Below are positions 59,027 through 64,000 of a stretch of 64,000 nucleotides of DNA, one piece after another. Origin of the DNA: Dimorphilus gyrociliatus (Eukaryota > Annelida > Polychaeta > Dinophilidae); the NCBI GenBank assembly GCA_904063045.1, contig CAJFCJ010000013.1, forward strand, positions 418,623-482,622. The letters run 5' to 3'. Numbering within the stretch: the first letter of the stretch is position 1; each line of letters opens with the position of its first letter. A model generated the notes under the pieces. The model was not told where the DNA came from, did not search any database, and saw only the letters and a program-made list of their open reading frames with translations. A program made the position numbers and the translations under genes.

Positions 59027-59737
59027 GAGGAGAGAGGGGGAAGGGAGAAAAAATAAAACAGAGAAAAATAAATGAGATATCCTTTAGAACTTACATTGTA
59101 CTTGGTCTTATTAAAATTACTAGCCAACAGCCATATAGATAAATAAGTAATCTTCCATTCATTCTTGAACGAATTAACAGGATCGTTTGACTCTTATCAG
59201 TCTAGTGTCTCAACTTTAAAGAAAACCAAATCGGGCTGATTTATTATAATAATTTGATGCTAATTGAAAGCCTCTTCTCATTAGCAAATTTTTTTGTTAA
59301 ATGACAAAAAAATTCTGTCTTTTTCTTTTGTTTTCCTTAATATCTAATTTAAATAGTTACACTTTTTCTACTACGAAATTGGACCTTGTCTGGTAAGCAA
59401 TTCTCTTTTCTTGTCAGTTTCTTACTTAAAAAAAGTTTTTTTTAAGGCTTACTATCAAGAAATACTGTCTAAAAAGCATAACTCTTTCGCCAACCCAACT
59501 TTTAACGCGGAAGAAGATCTATCTGCTTCATCCTCAATGACAACCTGTCTGTCGGATATTGTTATCAAAGAAGATCTGTCCGAAGAAACGGAAGACAAAC
59601 TACTATCTTATAGCGCCGAGTACACGAGTCTACTGATAAATAGGAACTTTTCATTTGATCACTCAAATTTACATTGTATAGGATTTCCGTGCCTTTGTCA
59701 GTTCGCGCAGCATAAAAACAATATTCGATCTAAATAG
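54179..59737 (+). CDS. TIR-like domain fused to TMEM268-like two-pass membrane protein, 438 aa
   Basis: Seven exons: 54179-54220, 54684-55143, 55412-55521, 56061-56327, 56652-56762, 59357-59392 and 59447-59737. Phases match at every junction and end at TAG 59737. Residues 22-165 form a TIR-like domain: 'DALYHIFLFWHRNDREFSDQ', YDIYKSDGDM at the BB-loop position, 'YCSKALLIASWDSLELW', then FVVLQL. A Glu four residues after Trp96 falls where SARM1-type TIR domains have the catalytic Glu. From about residue 190 the protein resembles TMEM268: 'EELLSHGLQIDPEVYEKAV', two membrane spans (about 228-253 and 272-287), QNVLLGSEE, HFFYYEIG, and the C-terminal LLSYSAEY and FPCLCQF. Without the exon 2 splice the frame stops after VNPGK, so a short TIR-only isoform is possible. 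The fifth intron (56763-59356) contains two opposite-strand genes. Confidence 0.65.
54450..54487. repeat. (AT)n microsatellite
   Basis: An uninterrupted AT run of about 38 bp in the first intron of the TIR-TMEM268 gene, within a longer TA-rich region (54060-54680). Confidence 0.9.
55740..55845. repeat. (GATA)n and (GA)n microsatellites
   Basis: A (GATA)n run at about 55740-55766 and a (GA)n run at about 55820-55845, in the third intron of the TIR-TMEM268 gene. Confidence 0.85.
56774..56804. repeat. (AT)n microsatellite at an intron start
   Basis: Begins 12 bp after the fifth exon of the TIR-TMEM268 gene. If the intron were retained, the frame would read alternating Ile/Tyr and stop at 56811. 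Confidence 0.85.
56909..57601 (-). CDS. Nested uncharacterised hydrophilic protein, 211 aa
   Basis: Two exons, 57601-57446 and 57388-56909, phase 0, lying wholly inside an intron of the plus-strand TIR-TMEM268 gene. The N-terminus is basic ('LRKNCLKKLYPDIYEKRMMD'). The middle has acidic clusters and a Lys/Arg/Glu helix (EEKEEVKRERLHKR). The C-terminus is a short predicted helix with an alternating charge pattern ('AEAWQMELINKRLDEQTKNN'). No signal peptide or membrane span. Not recognised; the style is like small ciliary or cytoskeletal coiled-coil proteins, but that is a guess. Confidence 0.65.
57964..58110. repeat. (ATTC)n, (ATCC)n and (CTAT)n tetranucleotide repeats
   Basis: Short successive blocks of ATTC, ATCC/CATC, CTAT and CATA units, between the two nested minus-strand genes. 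No coding meaning. Confidence 0.8.
58275..59162 (-). CDS. Nested putative secreted peptide precursor, 93 aa
   Basis: Four small exons: 59162-59095, 58708-58631, 58528-58491 and 58372-58275. Every junction is in phase: AT|G, AA|G, G|CC. The N-terminus is a signal-peptide-like hydrophobic stretch ('MNGRLLIYLYGCWLVILI'). A Lys/Glu-rich helical segment follows (residues 24-49). Then comes 'LKQAADWNGPGKRSWNNPEE', where Gly73-Lys74-Arg75 is the classic site for dibasic cleavage and C-terminal amidation. The C-terminal piece has Cys89 and Cys91 and ends in Lys-Lys. This architecture fits a neuropeptide or hormone precursor, but it matches no family I know, and a small membrane or mitochondrial protein is an alternative. 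It lies inside the big intron of the plus-strand TIR-TMEM268 gene. Confidence 0.55.
58990..59022. repeat. (GA)n microsatellite
   Basis: An uninterrupted GA run of about 32 bp followed by a GGAG-rich stretch to 59048, in the first intron of the nested peptide gene. Confidence 0.9.
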
Positions 59738-59863
59738 GAACTTCTTGGAATCTGTATTTCCCATTTATTTAAAGGTAAAATAAAATTCAATTTTTAGTTA
59801 AAAAGTATATCAAAGCACATTTTGTTTTAATGTCGGGAAATTCAGAAAAAATCTCTCTTCCTT

Positions 59864-61211
59864 TTAAAATAGATAAACGATCAAGAGGAAGGCGGAAATG
59901 AAACCGAAGAAAACGTTTACTTTATTTACGGCTGCAGAATTTACTGCAAAAAAAAAAAGAAAATCATTATACCTAATACATTATTAATTGTATGTAAATA
60001 ATATACAGAATATATACAAATTAATTGCTACCTACCAATAAATTCAATTTTAAAATTAGCTTCTTTCTCCTCATTGTTCTCTAGAACAACCTTTATAGTC
60101 ATCTTAATCTCACCCTCTAAATCTGCTTCATCAGAAAAGCTAATATCACCAGTATAATTACGCGTGCCACTATTATCTTCGATTTTTAAACCAACTCCGT
60201 AATTGGTGTTGCCGCAAGTAACGCTATTCTTATCGTTTCCCCATATCAAGGCCGTTTCATTGCAATCGATATCTGCAGTTGTGCGGATACTGCACGGTAA
60301 CGTCACATGTCCTGGCTTAAACGCTTTAATCGAATAATTTTTACAACTCAAATGAATTTGGGAAGTGATGCCTGCAACATCAGTATTCTGTTCCTCCGAA
60401 GGCTCCGTTGTGGCCACAGTTTCTGTTACTTTTGTTGATTCGATAGCTTTTTCCGTACTTGGAGTTAAGTTACCCTGTTTAGGCTCGACGGTTGATATTT
60501 TGCTATCAAGATTCGATTGTGTAGATGATGACTCAACTCCAACAGATGAAGTGGTCAAATTTTCTGAAATATCGAATGTTTTTACAGTGACAGTATCCTC
60601 CGCAGTGTTGTTGGTTGTGCTGGTAGTGACAGTATTATCTGCAATAGTATTGGTTGTATTGACAGCGGTCTCATTGATAGAAGTTTTAGAATCTGCCACT
60701 GTTGGAGCTTGATTCGTTGTTCTATCATTCGCTGTTGAATCTTGTAACTTGGAAGTTGTTGTTTGCTTATTATCTTCTTCGGTAGAAGTGGAAATTTTCT
60801 TGGAAGTTTGCAAACTAGCTGTACCAGTCGTTTGCGCTGTTGGTTCTTTTGTGCTCTTATCAGTCTCTGAAGTAGTTGAAGGTGACTTCGTTGTTGAGAG
60901 ACCTTCTGAAGTAACAGCCGTATTTCCTCCAACGGTAGTAGTAGCTTCGGCTGCATCTCCTACAATATTTTAGAATATAGCAATTTATTACAACATATGA
61001 AAAATAGAAAAGTCGTTTTCATACCTTTCACATCATCATTGTTTAATTTTGCAGCTGTAGATGTAATTGTAGTTTCTTGACCTGTAAAAAAGACAAGATT
61101 GATAGTCACTTCTATAATCATTTTCGCTCTTAAAAACAATTTACCTGTGACGAATAGCACAGTCATATGACAGAGAACTGCTACAAGAAAACATCTCTTC
61201 GACATCATCAT
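59864..61211 (-). CDS. Mucin-like GPI-type surface protein, 375 aa
   Basis: Four exons, 61211-61145, 61081-61025, 60959-60036 and 59943-59864; phase-1 junctions throughout. Exon 1 is a signal peptide ('MMMSKRCFLVAVLCHMTVLF', then VTG). Residues 23-245 are almost entirely Thr/Ser/Asn/Glu-rich with many N-x-T/S sites, a mucin-like stalk. A compact C-terminal domain of about 100 residues has four Cys (LSCKNYS, LPCSI, DCNETA, SVTCGN) in a beta-rich pattern. The last exon ends 'KVNVFFGFISAFLLIVYLF' with no cytoplasmic tail, preceded by small residues (VNSAAV), a GPI-attachment-type signal. Uniform phase-1 introns are typical of extracellular modules. Not recognised. It is convergent with the TIR-TMEM268 gene, 126 bp away. 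Confidence 0.72.
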
Positions 61212-61941
61212 TGTTAAAGCTTAAGAATTTACCGCTTCCTCTGAAACAACACGATGTTCCGAAAAAACGTTTGCAACTGTTTAAATCTATGCTTAACCAC
61301 CTATAAGAAGACTTTTTATGGAAGCAACTACTCAATTTGAGTAAATACTATTCAAAGTTTTCCACGTCGGCAAGTGCAACTCAGTATATGCCTACGTTTT
61401 CCCTACAAAAATATCCAACTTGTTTGTGCATTTAATATTATGTAGAAAACTCTTATTTATCCTTAAAAGAAACAATATACTATATATATACACAGTATAT
61501 ATATTGTATAGAAGAAATACTAGGAGGAAAATAAACGGTCTTGGGTCAAGGGTACCATACTATATATTTATATATCCGAATGTAATATTTATTCAAAAAT
61601 TGACAATGTTTAATTTTTAAAACATCAAACATTATTTTCTAAAAAGCTTTTTATCTTTAATAAGTAAAAAAAAAAAACAAAAAAGAATACTCAAAATTTT
61701 AATCAATCAAAGGCAAGACAGTTAGGTGATAAATTAGCAATAATCATAAGTACTGTCGCTGTTTTGTCTTCAGCTTCAGTTCAAAGTTCTTGGAGAGAAC
61801 TATGTTTTTCAATTAGGATTTCATTCCGAGGAACTGTTAGAAGAAGAAAAAAAAAGACGGAATTGTCAAAAGTATAGATTCTTATGTTAGTTAGGAAATG
61901 AAAATTAAGAAATTCGTTTAAGTTGACTGAGGGTTTTAATG
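61212..61941. other. Intergenic, nothing recognised
   Basis: Promoter side of the mucin-like gene and 3' flank of the ALDH3 gene, both on the minus strand. TA-rich stretch near 61479-61506. No gene. Confidence 0.5.
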
Positions 61942-63647
61942 TTAGCGTTTATTGGAAATGAACTTTAGTATGTAATTTAGGGGTGGAATTTGCCATCCAA
62001 CCTTTAATATAAACCCAATAATGACGCTGAAGAGCATAATCGGTAAGAATAAACCAAATTGACGTCTTGAAGGTCCTTTAGCCATAAGTCTCTCCAAAAA
62101 TTTCAGCTTCTTATCAGTGTAAGGAGGGTATCGGATATCATTCAATTTTTCCATTCCTGAGCAATTCATATGATACAGCGTTAAAAGAAAATAAGTATTC
62201 TCTAGAGATTTAATTACCTTGCTTCTTTTCCAGCACTCCCTTTCTATGGCAGAATGTTTCTAGTGTAAACTTTCCGTGGTAGGCACCACATCCACTTTCT
62301 CCAACTCCTCCAAATGGGAGTCCACTTATACCTTTTTGGAAAAAGAGATAAAAGATGAAAAGTTTATAAAATTATATATTTAGAAATGCTTACCAGCTTG
62401 CATAATAGTATCATTAACGCAAGTTGATCCGCTGGATGTTTGATTCAAGAATTTTTCTTTGATTGAGCTCTTCTTAGTGAAGACGTACAATGCTAAGGGT
62501 TTTTCTCTGCTATTGATAAAGTCTATAGCTGCATCTTCATCCTTTACAGTTAAAATTGGCAAGACAGGCCCGAAAATTTCTTCTTGCATACACAACATAT
62601 CGGCAGTTGCATTTTGAATGATTGTTGGGGCTATGAAACGGCTTTCGACATCAGTTTTACCACCAACGACTATTTTGTCACTGGGAGCGTCGTCAATTAG
62701 TCTTTTAATTCTGTCAAAGTTGCGCTTGTTAACAATTCGACCGAAGGATTCGCAATGTTGAGGGTCATCTCCGAAAAAGGCGACTAAAGCCTTTTTCAGT
62801 TGCCTCACAAGTTCGGGTTGAATTTCTGATGGGCAAAGAATATAATCGGGAGCGATACAGGTCTGGCCGGTATTGCAGAAGCGACCCCATACAATACGCC
62901 TAGCTGAGATATTTAGATCGGATGATGGACAGACATAGCATGGCGACTTTCCCCCAAGCTCCAAGATTACTGGAGTTAGGTGCTTAGCTGCCGCTGTTGC
63001 AACAATTCGCCCAACGGATGTGCTTCCAGTGTAGAAAATCATATCAAATCTCTCGGAGAGAAGAGCTGTCGTTTCGGTAACGCCTCCTTGCACAATTTGA
63101 AAAGTATCATTATCTAAATACTTCCTGCAGAGTTTCTCAACAACAAAGGCAGTTGCGGGCGAAACTTCAGAGGGTTTCAAGACAACGCAATTTCCTGCAG
63201 CAATAGCTCCAACTGCTGGCATAAGAGCTAACTGGAAGGGATAGTTCCAAGCTCCCATGATTAGGACGACGCCGAGAGGATCTCTTTGAATGTAAACATT
63301 GTCCATAATGAGTTCAATACTTTTAGAAATTTTTTCCCTCTCCAGCCACTTGTCTAGATTATTAAGATGTTGAATTGCATCATTTCTCACTTGAATAACT
63401 TCCATTAAAATGGTTTCTGATTTCGGTTTACTTAAATCTTCTTTCATTGCAGCAACTATTTCATCTCTATTTTCATCAACCATCTTAACTATTCCTTCCA
63501 ATTGACTTCGTCTCCATGATAACGATCGTGTCTTACCGGTGCCGAATGTTCGACGCAGGTCAGTTATAAGCTAAAAAGTTCAAAAACTATTGCATAAACA
63601 GAATTCGCAAATGTGAAATAGCGTTCTACCTGCTGATAATTGTCCAT
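61942..63647 (-). CDS. ALDH3A2: ALDH3-type fatty aldehyde dehydrogenase, membrane-anchored, 507 aa
   Basis: Four exons: 63647-63630, 63570-62394, 62331-62218 and 62156-61942, phases closing. The protein starts MDNYQQ and proceeds with [12 protein letters not shown], the ALDH3 N-terminus. It has '[20 protein letters not shown]' and [10 protein letters not shown] (cofactor site), 'LELGGKSPC' with the general-base Glu (about 205), and '[13 protein letters not shown]' with the catalytic Cys (about 240). '[18 protein letters not shown]' is near the C-terminal third. The C-terminus carries a hydrophobic anchor ('[20 protein letters not shown]'), as in fatty aldehyde dehydrogenase (ALDH3A2) of the ER, which oxidises long-chain aldehydes. 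ALDH3B-type orthology is not excluded. Confidence 0.93.
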
Positions 63648-63744
63648 ATTATTTCGATCTTAAATGACTCTTATGATTGGAAGTTTCTAAATTAGCAGTC
63701 TTAATTGCTTAACTGATGGTATTATCTTGCCAATATCCTGTACT

Positions 63745-63968
63745 ATGACCAGTTTCTGGCTACTGCTTATGACCATGAACTTTATTGTCGTATCAATATC
63801 TTTTTCCATTAAAATATATTTAATATGAAATTTCTTATTTTTGTGCAGGTAGAGGGTAAAACCGAAGATTTTTCTAAATACGAAAATACTTCAGAAAATC
63901 CGGCCGATAAAAGGGAGTTTTACACTGTGTTCTTTAAGATAAAAAATACTCAATCAATAATGATTTAA
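63745..63968 (+). CDS. Putative tiny secreted protein, 54 aa
   Basis: Two exons, 63745-63789 and 63849-63968, joined by a 59-bp GT-AG intron in phase 0. Exon 1 is a hydrophobic leader (MTSFWLLLMTMNFIV) and exon 2 a hydrophilic 39-residue tail ('EGKTEDFSKYENTSENPADK', then REFYTVFFKIKN) with one N-glycosylation sequon. It starts only 97 bp from the divergent ALDH3 start, so the two would share a promoter. The window ends 32 bp after the stop, so I cannot exclude that this is part of a larger gene. Not recognised. Confidence 0.35.
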
Positions 63969-64000
63969 CACATTCAAAAGAAGGCCTATCTGCAAGTACG

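Noticed and set aside
60365-60712. Hydrophobic 115-codon plus-strand frame
   Set aside because: Val/Leu/Ser-rich translation is the complement of the Thr/Asn/Ser mucin codons on the minus strand.

Overview
The window is eukaryotic nuclear DNA from a small-genome invertebrate animal. Genes have many exons with GT-AG introns, most of them only 45-110 bp. The DNA is AT-rich with many dinucleotide and trinucleotide repeats, genes are tightly packed on both strands, and the families are animal ones (BCR, atrophin/RERE, PHRF1, PHF21, myotrophin, SLC46, UBE2G1). Very short introns, dense packing and the gene content fit a compact spiralian genome such as a meiofaunal annelid. That placement is inference; nothing seen here fixes the species. 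I read no rRNA, tRNA, CRISPR array or intact transposon.

Layout. 1-2.5 kb: two unrecognised + strand genes. 2.8-6.6 kb (-): PHRF1 (RING-PHD-RS-SRI), divergent from 7.1-12.8 kb (+): BCR (coiled coil, DH, PH, C2, RhoGAP, 17 exons). 12.8-18.3 kb: mostly gene-poor, with one doubtful short - strand gene. 18.3-20.7 kb (-): a protein with two cyclic-nucleotide-binding domains (CNBD2-like). 23.2-28.2 kb (-): atrophin/RERE (ELM2, SANT, atrophin C-terminus). 29.4-30.0 kb (-): a UBE2M/UBE2F-like E2 with an acidic tail. 30.9-31.5 kb (+): myotrophin. 33.3-34.9 kb (+): an Ig-domain surface protein with a GPI-type C-terminus. 36.1-37.4 kb (+): a fold-type III PLP enzyme (D-serine dehydratase/D-threonine aldolase family). 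38.4-39.2 kb (+): UBE2G1. 40.8-42.2 kb (+): an intronless SLC46-type transporter. 45.4-48.6 kb (+): a PHF21-type protein in which I find no PHD finger. 49.5-50.9 kb (-): an intronless type II membrane protein, perhaps a Golgi glycosyltransferase. 51.6-52.5 kb (+): an HCFC1R1-like protein. 54.2-59.7 kb (+): a gene joining a TIR-like domain to a TMEM268-like two-pass membrane protein. 59.9-61.2 kb (-): a mucin-like GPI-type surface protein. 61.9-63.6 kb (-): ALDH3-type fatty aldehyde dehydrogenase. 63.7-64.0 kb (+): a tiny putative secreted protein.

The most notable locus is 54.2-59.7 kb. The exon phases join a TIR-like domain, with a Glu where SARM1-type TIR NADases have their catalytic residue, to a TMEM268-like membrane module. 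Its 2.6 kb intron holds two complete opposite-strand genes. One encodes a 93-residue protein with a signal-peptide-like N-terminus and a Gly-Lys-Arg amidation/cleavage site, so it may be an undescribed neuropeptide precursor.

Shared themes. Chromatin and transcription: PHRF1, atrophin, PHF21, HCFC1R1-like. Ubiquitin-type conjugation: PHRF1 RING, UBE2G1, the NEDD8-type E2. Cell surface or secreted: Ig protein, mucin-like protein, peptide precursor. The genes are not operonic. Several matches to the CTCF core motif lie between genes and may mark boundaries. Exon boundaries were derived by hand from splice consensus and phase, and the main gene models close in phase to a stop.
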